Position numbers and translations under genes: made by a program. From an uncultured Bacteroidia bacterium (GTDB taxonomy: Bacteria; Bacteroidota; Bacteroidia; J057; CALDDN01): DNA of 42,544 nt. Shown piece after piece: positions 9,442 to 18,299 of this stretch. Each line of letters begins with the position of its first letter. Positions within the stretch are counted from its first letter, which is position 1. The notes under the pieces are model-generated. The model was not told the origin of the DNA. It worked only from the letters and a program-made list of their open reading frames with translations, and searched no databases. Where the stretch lies: positions 1 through 42,544 of the forward strand of contig CALDDN010000072.1 of NCBI GenBank assembly GCA_937936615.1, read 5' to 3'.

Positions 9442-9707
9442 TGGGTTGGGTAAAAAGAAGGGTTAGTCGAATCGCGGGGGTTTGAGCCGCGTTCTCAAGG
9501 TTATCTTTTGGCACCCAACCCACCTTTCTGGAGATTCCCCTCTGCTCAGGATTTATTTTTTCCGATCCCGATCGACCGTGGAAACAGGCAATCAAGACAA
9601 ACTGCGGAGCCTCCCAAAACAGGACAGGCCTGCAGCCCCATACCGCCGCAACTTTCAGGCCTGCAGCTTAAATCGTTCAGGGACCTGACTAAACCTCGGC
9701 AAAATGG

Positions 9708-10559
9708 CTAGCGCGTGTTCCTGAGCCAGGCTGCCAGCGTTTCGATGACTTCGGCGCGGCCAATCTCATTGAACAGTTCGTGAAAGAAGCCCTCGAAGTG
9801 GACATGCTGCACGCTCACGCGCTGATCCAGCTTGTTGAGGAACTGCCGCGTGCGGCCTGTATCGGCCAAGCGGTCGTCGCCGGCCGTCATCACGAGCAGG
9901 GGCGTGCGAATTTTGTCGGCTTTCTTGAGGGCCAGGGACTGCTGCCGCAGCAGCTCCTCGAACCAGGCCGGAGTGGCCTTGCGGCGAATCAGCGGATCGG
10001 CGCGGTGAGCCGCGACAACTTCCGGATCGTGGCTCAGGTCTTCGGCCCGCAGGCCATTGTCGATGGCCAGGCGCGGGAGCAGGCCCACGGCAGTTTTCGA
10101 GAGCAGGCGTTTCCAGGCAGGCACCTCGGCAGCTATCCCCAGAAGCGGAGCCGAGAGCACGGCTCCTGTCAGGTTGCGGTCTACGGCCCGTTCCTGCAGG
10201 TAGCGTACTACCACCAGCCCCCCCATCGAGTGGCCCACCAGGTAGAGCGGCCCCATGACGCGGTCGGTCAGGTAAGTGAGCAAGGCTGCCAGGTCGTCGA
10301 GGTACTCGTCGAAATGGCGGATGTAGACCGATGCACCTGCACTTTGGCCGTGCCCGCGCAGATCGAGGGCGTAAGATGCATAGCCCAGGCGGGCAAAATC
10401 GGCCATGATTCGATGATAACGCTGGCGGTGTTCGAAGCCGCCATGCACCCAGACCAGCGTCGGAAAAGGCTCGTGGGCGTGGGTACGCTGGTGACTGCAG
10501 GCCAGGCGCGTGCCATCGGCCGATTTGAGGGCTACGGTTTCGACGGCAGGAACTTCCAT
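9708..10559 (-). CDS. Alpha/beta hydrolase, monoacylglycerol lipase / lysophospholipase-like
   Basis: A 283-residue serine hydrolase of the Hydrolase_4 type. The nucleophile elbow is GHSMGG (S111), the acid is in AGDDRLAD (probably D229) and the histidine is H260 in FEGFFHELFNE. HGGFEHRQRY near residue 39 provides the oxyanion HG motif, and LDLRGHGQS near 66 is typical of monoacylglycerol lipases. There is no signal peptide, so it is probably cytosolic and acts on monoacylglycerols or lysophospholipids. I chose the ATG at 10559 over a TTG two codons upstream. A -7-like box ends 3 nt before this ATG. The gene is followed by 266 bp that include the upstream region of the large protease. Confidence 0.9.
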   Translation of the reverse strand: MEVPAVETVALKSADGTRLACSHQRTHAHEPFPTLVWVHGGFEHRQRYHRIMADFARLGYASYALDLRGHGQSAGASVYIRHFDEYLDDLAALLTYLTDRVMGPLYLVGHSMGGLVVVRYLQERAVDRNLTGAVLSAPLLGIAAEVPAWKRLLSKTAVGLLPRLAIDNGLRAEDLSHDPEVVAAHRADPLIRRKATPAWFEELLRQQSLALKKADKIRTPLLVMTAGDDRLADTGRTRQFLNKLDQRVSVQHVHFEGFFHELFNEIGRAEVIETLAAWLRNTR

Positions 10560-10562
10560 TTG

Positions 10563-10569
10563 CAAGTTA
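10563..10569 (-). promoter_or_regulatory. -7-like box before the alpha/beta hydrolase
   Basis: On the minus strand TAACTTG, a one-base-shortened match to TAnnTTTG, is followed by CAA and then the ATG at 10559. It belongs to the set of start-proximal boxes in this window. Confidence 0.3.
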
Positions 10570-10662
10570 AAATTAAGCGTGCCCCATCACCCGGATACGC
10601 CCCCTGTGTTACCAAATTATGAAAATTCCGCCGTCGGGCGGTCAGACTCAGGCACAGACAGC

Positions 10663-10670
10663 TAAATTTG
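10663..10670 (+). promoter_or_regulatory. Perfect TAnnTTTG box upstream of the outer-membrane barrel gene
   Basis: TAAATTTG matches the -7 consensus exactly and would give a leader of about 95 nt. That leader contains a perfect 7-bp inverted repeat, AATCAAT-GCA-ATTGATT, at 10688-10704. A second, start-proximal box competes with it at 10757. Confidence 0.4.
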
Positions 10671-10756
10671 TTTCTCAATTAAGCACCAATCAATGCAATT
10701 GATTCAGAAAAATAAAATTTTATATCAAAAAATCTATAAAAGTCATGCAAAGTGAA

Positions 10757-10764
10757 TAAAATTG
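10757..10764 (+). promoter_or_regulatory. -7-like box directly before the outer-membrane barrel gene
   Basis: TAAAATTG is one mismatch from TAnnTTTG. It is followed by AGAC and then the ATG at 10769, so transcription from it would give a leaderless mRNA. Confidence 0.35.
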
Positions 10765-10768
10765 AGAC

Positions 10769-12235
10769 ATGAAAAGCGCATCGATAAGCCTGCTGCTGCT
10801 GCTGACGTGTATTTCTGCAAGTGCCCAGTACCTTGTTCCGCCCGACACGGGCCGCCGTCCCCTGCCCTTCGCCATCGATCCGAGCAAGCGCATGCCCGAA
10901 GACGAGCTGGCCGACAAAAAAACCGGTACTTTCGTAACGGGTCTGCCACGCTTCGAGTACGACCCTATCCGGGGCTTCGGAGCGGGCGGCAATGCTTTTC
11001 TCTTTTTCAACAAGGACGAACGCGACCCATTTTTTGAATACACCCCCTACCGCCACCGCCTCAATGCCGAGCTGTTCATCTACCAAAACGGACGCATAAG
11101 CTACGCCCTGAACTACGACGCGCCCTACCTCCTCAACAGCCCCTGGCGGATGCGGGCCGATGTTGTGTTTTACGAGGATCCCAACGCACAGTACTGGGGT
11201 ATCGGACGCGATTTCCTGCGAGGTCTGCAATTTACCGATGCCCGTACCGGCCAGACCCGCCGCTTCCGTCGTCTGCGCGACTACGAGGAAAACCTGACCC
11301 TGGCACAGACCGATTCCCTGGGTATTTACCGAACCAATCATCACTTCAACCAGATGGTCCAGCAGGAGCAGCTCTACAATGTGCTGGGCGAGCGCGTCTT
11401 TCTGGGCGGGCGGCTCCGCCTGATGTTCGGTATCGAGTTTCTGTTTACAAAATTTACGAGCTACCAAGGCCGCCAGGCCGAGGAAGCCCGCGACCTGACG
11501 GGCCGTGCCGTCGATGCTTTCAACCAGACCACTCTGTTCGATATCCAGCGCGAGGACGGCACCTGGAACCGCTTCAATCTGAGCGGCTACGACCCCGACC
11601 GCAGCCGGTCTTTCTACACGGGCATGCTCGCCGCCGCCCTCATCTACGATACCCGCGACTACGAACCGGACCCCTCCAGAGGAATATTTCTGCAGTACTC
11701 GCACGAGCACTGCACGCCGTGGCTGGGTTCCGACTTTAATTTTCACAAGTTCATGATTCAGGGCCAGTACATTGCTACGCCCCTGCGCTGGCGCGAAGGC
11801 CGCAGTCGCCTGACGTTTGCAGGTATGGCCTGCGTAGGCTACATTTTTGGCCTGAGTATCAATTTTATTGAGATGTGGGATTTGTCGAGTCAGGCCGAAG
11901 CCGGAGGCATCCTTGTTCTCGGGGGGGCGCGGTCGATTCGGGGTTTTCGCGAGGCTCGGTTTGTGGCACCCGCTGCCGCACTCGTCAATCTGGAGTTGCG
12001 CTCCCGTTTCTATGACTTCCGCCTGCTCAGGCAGCATTTTCATGTGGGTCTGGTACCCTTTTTCGATACGGGCAGCGTCTGGGACCGGCTGGCCGATTTC
12101 GATTTCAGCCGGTGGGTGGCTGCCCCTGGGCTTGGGGCACGCATGGGCTGGAATCAATCTACCATCTTCCGCCTCGACTACGGACGGAGCACCGAAGGGG
12201 GGCAGGTCTTTTTCAGCTTCGGGCACATCTTCTGA
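10769..12235 (+). CDS. Outer-membrane beta-barrel protein, BamA/TamA-like (Omp85 surface antigen domain)
   Basis: A 488-residue protein with a signal peptide (residues 1-19, ending ASAQ) and a long run of amphipathic beta strands that ends in an aromatic residue (FFSFGHIF), as barrel proteins do. The N-terminal stretch TGLPRFEYDPIRGFGAGGNAF resembles the DUF5982-type start of short Bacteroidota barrel proteins. GGARSIRGFREARF near residue 390 matches the conserved RGF of Omp85 loop 6. No POTRA repeats are visible: at under 500 residues it is mainly a 16-strand-type barrel, much shorter than BamA (~800). It therefore probably does not assemble other barrels by itself; its role is unknown. It converges with the VWA-OmpA gene. 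Confidence 0.8.
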   Translation: MKSASISLLLLLTCISASAQYLVPPDTGRRPLPFAIDPSKRMPEDELADKKTGTFVTGLPRFEYDPIRGFGAGGNAFLFFNKDERDPFFEYTPYRHRLNAELFIYQNGRISYALNYDAPYLLNSPWRMRADVVFYEDPNAQYWGIGRDFLRGLQFTDARTGQTRRFRRLRDYEENLTLAQTDSLGIYRTNHHFNQMVQQEQLYNVLGERVFLGGRLRLMFGIEFLFTKFTSYQGRQAEEARDLTGRAVDAFNQTTLFDIQREDGTWNRFNLSGYDPDRSRSFYTGMLAAALIYDTRDYEPDPSRGIFLQYSHEHCTPWLGSDFNFHKFMIQGQYIATPLRWREGRSRLTFAGMACVGYIFGLSINFIEMWDLSSQAEAGGILVLGGARSIRGFREARFVAPAAALVNLELRSRFYDFRLLRQHFHVGLVPFFDTGSVWDRLADFDFSRWVAAPGLGARMGWNQSTIFRLDYGRSTEGGQVFFSFGHIF

Positions 12236-12339
12236 GGGCTGCCGGTGTATCGCAGTTTGCTTGTACCTCGGGCTGTACCAGTCCGGTCGTGGTTTGACAG
12301 ATACCCGAGTTTGGACGGTATGAGCTGGCACGGAGATGC

Positions 12340-13845
12340 TCAGGGTGTACCCGCCGGCGGCAGGATCACAATCTCGACGCGACGGTTACGGGCGCGACCG
12401 CGCTTGGTGTGGTTGGTGGCTACGGGCTGGGTTTCGCCCCAGGCCTGAACCTCGATGCGCTCGGAACTGACCCCCGCTTCGATCAAAGCCTGCCGCACCG
12501 CTTCGCAGCGGGCCGTACTTAAATCCTGGTTGAACTCATCCGAACCCGTGAAGTCGGTATGGCCCCGCACGATGGCCCGCAAGTCGGGATACTGGGTCAA
12601 GAACTGCTTCGCCTCCTCGACCGTGGGCTGCGAATCGGCGCGGGGCTGGGCGATGTTAAAATCGAAATAGACCGTATAGCTGGGCAACGTGCCGACGGGC
12701 AGACGGCTGGCAGGGCGTGTCTCCGGGGGGCGACGCTGGGCCGCGGCGTAGGTAGCCCATTCATGATCGGTGCGCGGGGTGTTGTCGCACCAGCCCTGCC
12801 CTTCAGCCTGGCCCGTCGGCCCGCAGAAGCGCAGCCGGACACGGTGCAGGCCCACATCACGGGCTGCGAAAGTCAGCAGGTAGCTGTGCAGCATGCGCTG
12901 GTAGATATCCTCGAAGACATCTTCGAACTCGAAGGTGCCATAGATGTGGCGGTGGCTCCCACCGGTGTGGCGGGCCAGCCGCTCGAGGGCCCCCGGAGCC
13001 ACGCTGTCGCCAAAGTCGACCGTGTGAACTGGGATGCGGTTGACGCGAGCCTCGTAGATAATCGTATCCTGAAAAAAGCGGGAGGCATTGTCGGCCCCGT
13101 CTGAGAAGAGAACCAGGGCTTTGCGCCGGAAATCGCGCACGCGGCGCAGCTGCCGCAGGCCCTCGAAAACCGCATCGTTGATGGCTGTACCCCCGGCGTA
13201 GCTGCCCATGCCCTTGACCGTGAGTTTCTGGAGCAGGCGCGTGGCATCGGTAGTCGGGGCGATCTCGTGAACCACGCGGTCGTCGAAGCGAATGAGTCCG
13301 AAGGCATCGCGGTCGCGCTTGCGCTTGACGAGCTGGCGTACCGCTTCCTGCACGCGGTCGCAGCGTTCGTGGCCCATCGAGCCGCTGTAGTCCATCACGA
13401 TGTAGAGAGCCATCGGTTCGGTGTTGCGTTCGTTCAATTCACGCAGCGAGATGCGCCACAGCGTATCGGTTCGCACCCCGTCTATCGAATCGACCACCAG
13501 GCACCAGGCATCGTTCCAGCGGCGGCCGCTGCCCCCGCTGTAGTACCAGCCCGCCGAGTCCATGAGCTGGACGTAGATACCCAGCGAGTCGGGCCGCGGA
13601 TCAATGTGGCTGATGTGCAGAAAGGGGTTGGCCGCATCGAGACTATCCAGCGGCTTTACGCCCCGAAACCAGACGGGCTTGTAGCCGGGAGGAGGTGTGC
13701 AGTCGGCCGAAACCTGAGGTTCGGCCGCAAAGCGCGGCACAGGCCGTGTCGGCTGATAGGTTTGCTCCGTGGTTTTTTGGCGGAAGAGGGCACAGCCGCC
13801 CAGCAGCAGGGCCAGCACCCCTGCCACCAGTTGCTGAGTTCGCAT
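12340..13845 (-). CDS. Lipoprotein with von Willebrand A domain and C-terminal OmpA peptidoglycan-binding domain
   Basis: A 501-residue envelope protein. The signal peptide ends in a lipobox (LLGGC, lipidated C18). A VWA domain spans roughly residues 145-330, with the metal-binding MIDAS motif DYSGS in IVMDYSGSMG. The C-terminal ~120 residues are an OmpA-like domain: it starts with TVYFDFNIAQPRADS, contains RGHTDFTGSDEFNQDLSTAR and ends with RGRARNRRVEIVI. OmpA-like domains bind the peptide stem of peptidoglycan, so the protein probably links the outer membrane to the wall and presents a VWA binding surface. A candidate -7 box, TACTTTAG, lies about 30 nt upstream of the ATG on the minus strand. 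Confidence 0.92.
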   Translation of the reverse strand: MRTQQLVAGVLALLLGGCALFRQKTTEQTYQPTRPVPRFAAEPQVSADCTPPPGYKPVWFRGVKPLDSLDAANPFLHISHIDPRPDSLGIYVQLMDSAGWYYSGGSGRRWNDAWCLVVDSIDGVRTDTLWRISLRELNERNTEPMALYIVMDYSGSMGHERCDRVQEAVRQLVKRKRDRDAFGLIRFDDRVVHEIAPTTDATRLLQKLTVKGMGSYAGGTAINDAVFEGLRQLRRVRDFRRKALVLFSDGADNASRFFQDTIIYEARVNRIPVHTVDFGDSVAPGALERLARHTGGSHRHIYGTFEFEDVFEDIYQRMLHSYLLTFAARDVGLHRVRLRFCGPTGQAEGQGWCDNTPRTDHEWATYAAAQRRPPETRPASRLPVGTLPSYTVYFDFNIAQPRADSQPTVEEAKQFLTQYPDLRAIVRGHTDFTGSDEFNQDLSTARCEAVRQALIEAGVSSERIEVQAWGETQPVATNHTKRGRARNRRVEIVILPPAGTP

Positions 13846-14562
13846 GGGCGGGTTGCTTCAAGTCAAACGTTCTGCTAAAGTAAAGATAGAACTGTCGGGC
13901 GGTGTGGCAGGTTTCGAGTTTTGAACAGGATCGGAGCATGTCTGCTCCAGCACCTGTAAATCGGGACAAAAAAGATGCCGACGCGGCCCCGGTAGCCCCC
14001 CAAAAAACCGCGCAGGCGGTCAGGCCCACGCGGTCGGTTTAGTCGCTGAAGATCAGCTAGCAGTCCGATGGCAAGTAGAAAGCCGTCCGTATGTGGGCAG
14101 CTTCATTTTCATTTCAAATATGGGGCTTCAAAAACCGGCAAACTATGATGCCTGTCATGAAATCGGCCCAAAAACTTGGGCAGCAAACGATTACGGAAGC
14201 AAGACCAATCAGCCCATAAATACAAAAAATACATGACCCTATCTTTTTTCGCCCCAAAAAGCCCTTTAATTTATTTTTTTAATTTTATATTTATTTTTAC
14301 TATCAAAAATATGTTTTCAATTTATTTTTTGAATAATCGATCGGCTGGCGGAACAAAATGCTTGGTTTTCAAGGTCGGGCAAAGCTTTCGATCAAAAACA
14401 AGAAGCAATCTTTTTTAACTAAAAAATAGAACAATATTTCACAAAAAATACCCCAAAAAAACCTTTTTTGATAGAGGGGTTCCGATCTGATTTCAAGGGC
14501 CAGTTCCCTGAAAGTTAACATAGCCATAATACGGAGCCGATTCTTGCGGAACGTCTGTCATC
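13846..14562. other. Long intergenic region with an AT-rich island (about 14210-14470)
   Basis: Over 700 bp lie between the divergent VWA-OmpA and pstS genes. The segment 14210-14470 is strikingly AT-rich with long T and A runs, while the neighbouring genes are GC-rich. I see no convincing gene: an 80-codon reading frame at 14176-14418 is almost pure low-complexity Phe/Ile/Lys/Asn, and a 34-codon frame at 13938-14042 has no support. The region presumably carries the promoters of both flanking genes. A perfect -7 box lies at its right end. Confidence 0.6.
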
Positions 14563-14570
14563 TATTTTTG
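14563..14570 (+). promoter_or_regulatory. Promoter -7 box of the pst operon
   Basis: TATTTTTG is an exact TAnnTTTG match ending 5 nt before the GTG start of pstS. A possible -33 TTG lies at 14544-14546, 16 nt upstream. No Pho box was recognised. Confidence 0.5.
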
Positions 14571-14575
14571 AGCAC

Positions 14576-15427
14576 GTGGGAAAGACCGTGCTCTGGCTTG
14601 GATTCGCGCTCGGCAGCCTGTTGCTGGCAGCCTGCAGTACCAATTCGGGCTACATCAAGATCAAAGGCAGCGAAACGGTGCTGCCCATTGCCCTCGAACT
14701 GGCCGAACAGGTCGGCGCAGACCGAACCTTGCCCTTGGTGTCGGTTACGGCAGGTGGCAGCGGCGTGGGCATCGCTGCCCTCGTCGAAGGCAATACCGAT
14801 CTGGCCATGTCCTCGCGCGACATCAAACTCGAAGAAAAAATCCGCATCCGCAGCCGCGGAGAAGATTTTACCGAAATCGTGATTGGCCTCGATGCCCTGG
14901 CTCTGATCGTCCACCCGAGCAACCCTGTCGATTCGCTGACCCTGCAGCAAATCAAAGGCATTTTTCAGGGCAGCATTACCAACTGGAAAGAGGTGGGCGG
15001 CCCCGACCTGCCGATCGTACCCTTCAACCGCGAGTCGAGCAGCGGCACCTACGAATTTTTTAAGAAAGTAGTGCTCGAAAAGGAACGCTTCGGTAAGCTG
15101 CAGACCGTAGGGGCCAACGGCGAACTGGCCGAAAAAGTGGCTTCCAGCCCCAACAGCATCGGTTACGTGGGCATCGCTTTTGTCAATCAGCGGGAAACCA
15201 AAGCCCTGCGCATTTACAACCCCACAACAGGCCGCTCGGTAGCAGCCACTATCGAGAACTCGATGAATGGGACTTACCCCCTGGCCCGCCCCCTCTACTT
15301 CTATTACCTGAACCGTGATTCGGCGCGTGTCAAGCCCATTATCGACCTCATCACCTCAGAACGCGGACAGCGCATGGTGCTCAAATCCGGCTACCCGCCC
15401 AATCCCCAGTATCTGCCCAGCCTCTGA
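14576..15427 (+). CDS. pstS: Phosphate ABC transporter, substrate-binding lipoprotein PstS
   Basis: A 283-residue phosphate-binding lipoprotein facing the periplasm. It delivers phosphate to PstC/PstA. The signal peptide (MGKTVLWLGFALGSLLLAAC) ends in a lipobox with C20. Phosphate-site features: KGSETVLPIA near 30, SVTAGGSGVGI near 56-66, SSRD near 79, and the SSSGTYEFF loop (154-162). The start is a GTG; the next GTG would remove the only positive charge of the signal peptide, so the first one was chosen. The following pstC begins 6 bp after the stop, making this the first gene of a pstSCAB operon. Residues 107-151 closely resemble a segment of PstC. Confidence 0.95.
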   Translation: MGKTVLWLGFALGSLLLAACSTNSGYIKIKGSETVLPIALELAEQVGADRTLPLVSVTAGGSGVGIAALVEGNTDLAMSSRDIKLEEKIRIRSRGEDFTEIVIGLDALALIVHPSNPVDSLTLQQIKGIFQGSITNWKEVGGPDLPIVPFNRESSSGTYEFFKKVVLEKERFGKLQTVGANGELAEKVASSPNSIGYVGIAFVNQRETKALRIYNPTTGRSVAATIENSMNGTYPLARPLYFYYLNRDSARVKPIIDLITSERGQRMVLKSGYPPNPQYLPSL

Positions 15428-15433
15428 CGACCC

Positions 15434-16666
15434 ATGGCCCGCTCGCGTTCGCATTCCCTTGGCAACCGCCTGGCCGAAGCTTTCATCAAAAGCTGCGGCT
15501 GGGCCTCGACCCTGCTGGTGCTGGTCATTGTGATCTTTCTGTTCCGGCAGGGTGCCAGCCTCTTCTGGCAGTCGCCCCTCGAACAGGATTTGAGCCTAGT
15601 CGTACATCCCAGCAACAGCATCCGGCACCTCAACAGCAGCCAGCTGCGCGATGTCCTCGAGGGCAACATCCAGACCTGGGATCAGATCGGCGGCCCGCAG
15701 CTGCCCATTGCCGTACTTCACCCCTACAATCTGGAAAAGGAGCTGAAGACGCGAAAAATAATCCAAAAAAAACCGGAGGAACGCATCGGAAACGACCTGC
15801 AGGGGCTGCAGCCCCTGCTCGATTCGCTGCTCGGTGCCAACCCGGGGCTGCTGCTGATCTTCCAGCAACGCTTCCTGCCCCAAGCCAGTCAACCGGTAAC
15901 GGTAGGCAATATCGAGCTGGGAACCTTCCTGGCAGGTCGCGACTGGGAGCCGACCGAAACCCCCATCCCCCTCTTCGGGGCCTGGCCCCTGCTGGCGGGC
16001 ACCCTGCTCGTAACCTTTGGGGCGATTGTGGTAGCTCTGCTGCTGGGGCCGCCCGTGGCCATTTACCTGGCCGAGCTGGCCACGCCCCGCCAACGCAACC
16101 TCATCAAACCCTTGATCGAATTGCTGGCGGGTATTCCGTCGGTGGTTTTCGGTTTCATCGGGCTGGTGGTGCTGGTGCCGCTGATCGGTCAGGCTTTCCA
16201 GCTCGACAGCGGCAGCACGGCACTGGCCGGCAGCCTGCTTCTGGCCGTCATTGCTCTGCCAACGGTCATTTCGATAGCTGAAGATGCCATCCGATCCACT
16301 CCGCCCGCTCTGCGCGAGGCCAGCTTCGGCCTGGGAGCCACCCACTGGCAGACCATCTGGAACGTGGTACTGCCCTATAATCTCACGAGCCTGATCGCAG
16401 CCTTCATTCTGGGAGTGGGGCGCATCGTTGGCGAAACCATGGCCGTGCTCATGGTTACAGGCAACAACCCCCAGCTGGTGGGATTCGATTTCCTGGCTTC
16501 GGTACGCACCATGAGTGCAGCCATTGCCGCCGAGATGGGCGAAGCCCCCCAAGGTGGGCTTCACTACAAGGCCCTTTTCGGTATCGGCTGCCTGCTTTTT
16601 CTGCTGACTTTTGCCATCAACCTGACGGGCGAACTCATCATCAACCGCTCGAAACGCCTGCGCTGA
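15434..16666 (+). CDS. pstC: Phosphate ABC transporter permease PstC with a PstS-like periplasmic insert
   Basis: An inner-membrane permease of 410 residues, about 90 longer than E. coli PstC. TM1 is at ~25-40. A periplasmic insert (~50-165) follows, and then the family landmark FLAGRDWEP and the remaining transmembrane segments. The ABC-coupling EAA-type loop is visible in REASFGLGATHWQTIWNVVLP, and GRIVGETMAVLMV is typical of PstC. The insert contains VVHPSN, then W...GGPQLPI, aligning without gaps to PstS residues 107-151 at 18 of 45 identities. The SSGTYE phosphate loop of PstS is absent. The insert could be a docking surface or a relic of a PstS duplication. The gene is 3 bp from pstA. 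Confidence 0.95.
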   Translation: MARSRSHSLGNRLAEAFIKSCGWASTLLVLVIVIFLFRQGASLFWQSPLEQDLSLVVHPSNSIRHLNSSQLRDVLEGNIQTWDQIGGPQLPIAVLHPYNLEKELKTRKIIQKKPEERIGNDLQGLQPLLDSLLGANPGLLLIFQQRFLPQASQPVTVGNIELGTFLAGRDWEPTETPIPLFGAWPLLAGTLLVTFGAIVVALLLGPPVAIYLAELATPRQRNLIKPLIELLAGIPSVVFGFIGLVVLVPLIGQAFQLDSGSTALAGSLLLAVIALPTVISIAEDAIRSTPPALREASFGLGATHWQTIWNVVLPYNLTSLIAAFILGVGRIVGETMAVLMVTGNNPQLVGFDFLASVRTMSAAIAAEMGEAPQGGLHYKALFGIGCLLFLLTFAINLTGELIINRSKRLR

Positions 16667-16669
16667 CCC

Positions 16670-17530
16670 ATGCCCAGTCCCCGCCAAAATCAGGCACTTG
16701 TCTTTGTGCTGCTTCGCACCGTAACGCTGATCGTGCTGGCCATACTGGCTTTCATCCTGTTTTTCATCTTCATTAAAGGGATCGGGACAGCCATCCGCCC
16801 CGATTTCCTGACCGACTACCCCCGCGAGGGCATGCGCGAAGGCGGTATCTTTCCAGCCATCGTGGGCACGTTGCTGCTGACGCTACTTTCGATCGGGGTC
16901 TGCAGCCTCGTGGGCATCCCTGCCGGCATCTACCTGTCCGAATACGTACCCAAAGGCCGCTTCAAATCGCTGATCGACATCATGACCAACAACCTGGCGG
17001 GCATTCCTTCCATTGTTTTCGGACTCTTTGGGATGACCCTCTTTGTGGTGGGCCTGGGCTTCGGCGATTCGCTGCTGGCCGGATCGCTGACGCTGGCCAT
17101 CATGGTGCTGCCCGTGGTCATCCGCACGACGGAGGAATCGTTGCGCAGCGTGCCCCAGGATATCCGCATCGCGAGCATCGGCATGGGTGCCACCCAGTTT
17201 CAGACCATCGCCCGGGTGGTGCTGCCGGCGGCTCTGCCGCGCATCCTGACGGGCATCATCCTGGCGATTGGCCGCGTGGCGGGCGAAACGGCTCCCATAC
17301 TTTTTACGGTGGCCGCGCTCTATCTGCCACGCCTGCCGGGCAGCCTCTTCGACCAGGTGATGGCCCTGCCCTACCACCTGTACATCCTCTCGGTGAGCAG
17401 CCCCGACCCCGAGCGCAGCCTGCCCAAAGCTTTTGGCACAGCCCTCATCCTGCTGCTTATTGTTCTGGGCATGAACCTGCTGGCCGGCCGCCTGCGCCGG
17501 TACTACGGCAAAAAATACCGCATCCAGTAA
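16670..17530 (+). CDS. pstA: Phosphate ABC transporter permease PstA
   Basis: The second permease of the phosphate importer, 286 residues, with six hydrophobic segments. Recognisable family features are [20 protein letters not shown] near 57, the [14 protein letters not shown] segment near 107, the coupling loop [20 protein letters not shown], and [14 protein letters not shown] near 207. Length and order match standard PstA. It starts 3 bp after the pstC stop and ends 11 bp before pstB, so the four genes form one transcription unit. Nothing unusual was seen in this subunit. Confidence 0.95.
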   Translation: MPSPRQNQALVFVLLRTVTLIVLAILAFILFFIFIKGIGTAIRPDFLTDYPREGMREGGIFPAIVGTLLLTLLSIGVCSLVGIPAGIYLSEYVPKGRFKSLIDIMTNNLAGIPSIVFGLFGMTLFVVGLGFGDSLLAGSLTLAIMVLPVVIRTTEESLRSVPQDIRIASIGMGATQFQTIARVVLPAALPRILTGIILAIGRVAGETAPILFTVAALYLPRLPGSLFDQVMALPYHLYILSVSSPDPERSLPKAFGTALILLLIVLGMNLLAGRLRRYYGKKYRIQ

Positions 17531-17541
17531 GCCGATCCGCC

Positions 17542-18297
17542 ATGCACAAGCTCGAAGCGCGTAACGTTAACTTTTACTACGGCAGCACCCACGCCCTCAA
17601 GAACCTGAACATGGCCATTGCCCGCAACACGGTAACGGCATTTATCGGACCGTCGGGCTGCGGCAAATCGACCTTCCTGCGGCTCTTCAACCGCATGAAC
17701 GACCTGATCGAAGGCACCCGCGTCGAAGGCGAGGTGCTGCTCGACGGCGTCAACATCTACAGCAAGGATGTCGATCCGGTGGAGCTGCGCAAGCGCATCG
17801 GTATGGTTTTCCAGAAACCCAACCCCTTCCCGAAATCGATCTTCGAAAACGTAGCCTACGGCCTGCGCATCAACCGCGTCAAAGACAGCAAATTCATTCA
17901 GGAGCAGGTCGAGAAAGCCCTCTATCATGCCGCCCTCCTCGACGAGGTCAAGGACAAGCTCAAAAAATCGGCTTACGAGCTTTCGGGCGGCCAGCAACAG
18001 CGGCTCTGCATCGCCCGCGCCATTGCCGTCGAACCCTCGGTGCTGCTCATGGACGAGCCGACCTCGGCCCTCGATCCCATTTCGACCCAGAAAATCGAAA
18101 ACCTGATTGTGCAGCTCAAGCAGAACTATACTATCGTGCTGGTAACTCACAACATGCACCAGGCCGCCCGCGTGAGCGATAAAACAGCCTTTTTCGTAGC
18201 CGGTGAACTGATCGAATACGGCCCCACCGACCAGTTCTTCACTAAACCGGAAAAAGACCTGACCCGCCAGTACATCAGCGGTACTTTCGTTTCCTGA
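17542..18297 (+). CDS. pstB: Phosphate ABC transporter ATP-binding protein PstB
   Basis: The 251-residue ATPase that drives phosphate import through PstC/PstA. All ABC motifs are present: Walker A GPSGCGKS (near 37), Q-loop in [10 protein letters not shown], signature LSGGQQQR, Walker [14 protein letters not shown] and the H-loop in [14 protein letters not shown]. It also has the PstB-specific [17 protein letters not shown] stretch. It is the last gene of the operon: the stop codon is 2 bp from the end of a convergent gene, and no phoU or phoB/phoR follows. The only regulatory signal seen is the -7 box before pstS. Confidence 0.97.
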   Translation: MHKLEARNVNFYYGSTHALKNLNMAIARNTVTAFIGPSGCGKSTFLRLFNRMNDLIEGTRVEGEVLLDGVNIYSKDVDPVELRKRIGMVFQKPNPFPKSIFENVAYGLRINRVKDSKFIQEQVEKALYHAALLDEVKDKLKKSAYELSGGQQQRLCIARAIAVEPSVLLMDEPTSALDPISTQKIENLIVQLKQNYTIVLVTHNMHQAARVSDKTAFFVAGELIEYGPTDQFFTKPEKDLTRQYISGTFVS

Positions 18298-18299
18298 CC

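Noticed and set aside
9625-9667. A 12-bp direct repeat (CAGGCCTGCAGC) twice, 31 bp apart
   Set aside because: Short, with no link to a gene end, and not distinguishable from chance in GC-rich DNA.
10679-12331. A 550-codon minus-strand frame opposite the outer-membrane barrel gene
   Set aside because: No recognisable domain; the + strand frame has a signal peptide and Omp85 features.
13938-14042. A 34-codon frame (MSAPAPVNRDKKDADAAPVA...)
   Set aside because: Short, low-complexity Ala/Pro-rich and without promoter or homology support.
14176-14418. An 80-codon frame in the AT-rich island before pstS
   Set aside because: Low-complexity Phe/Ile/Lys/Asn sequence arising from A/T runs, with no start signal or similarity.
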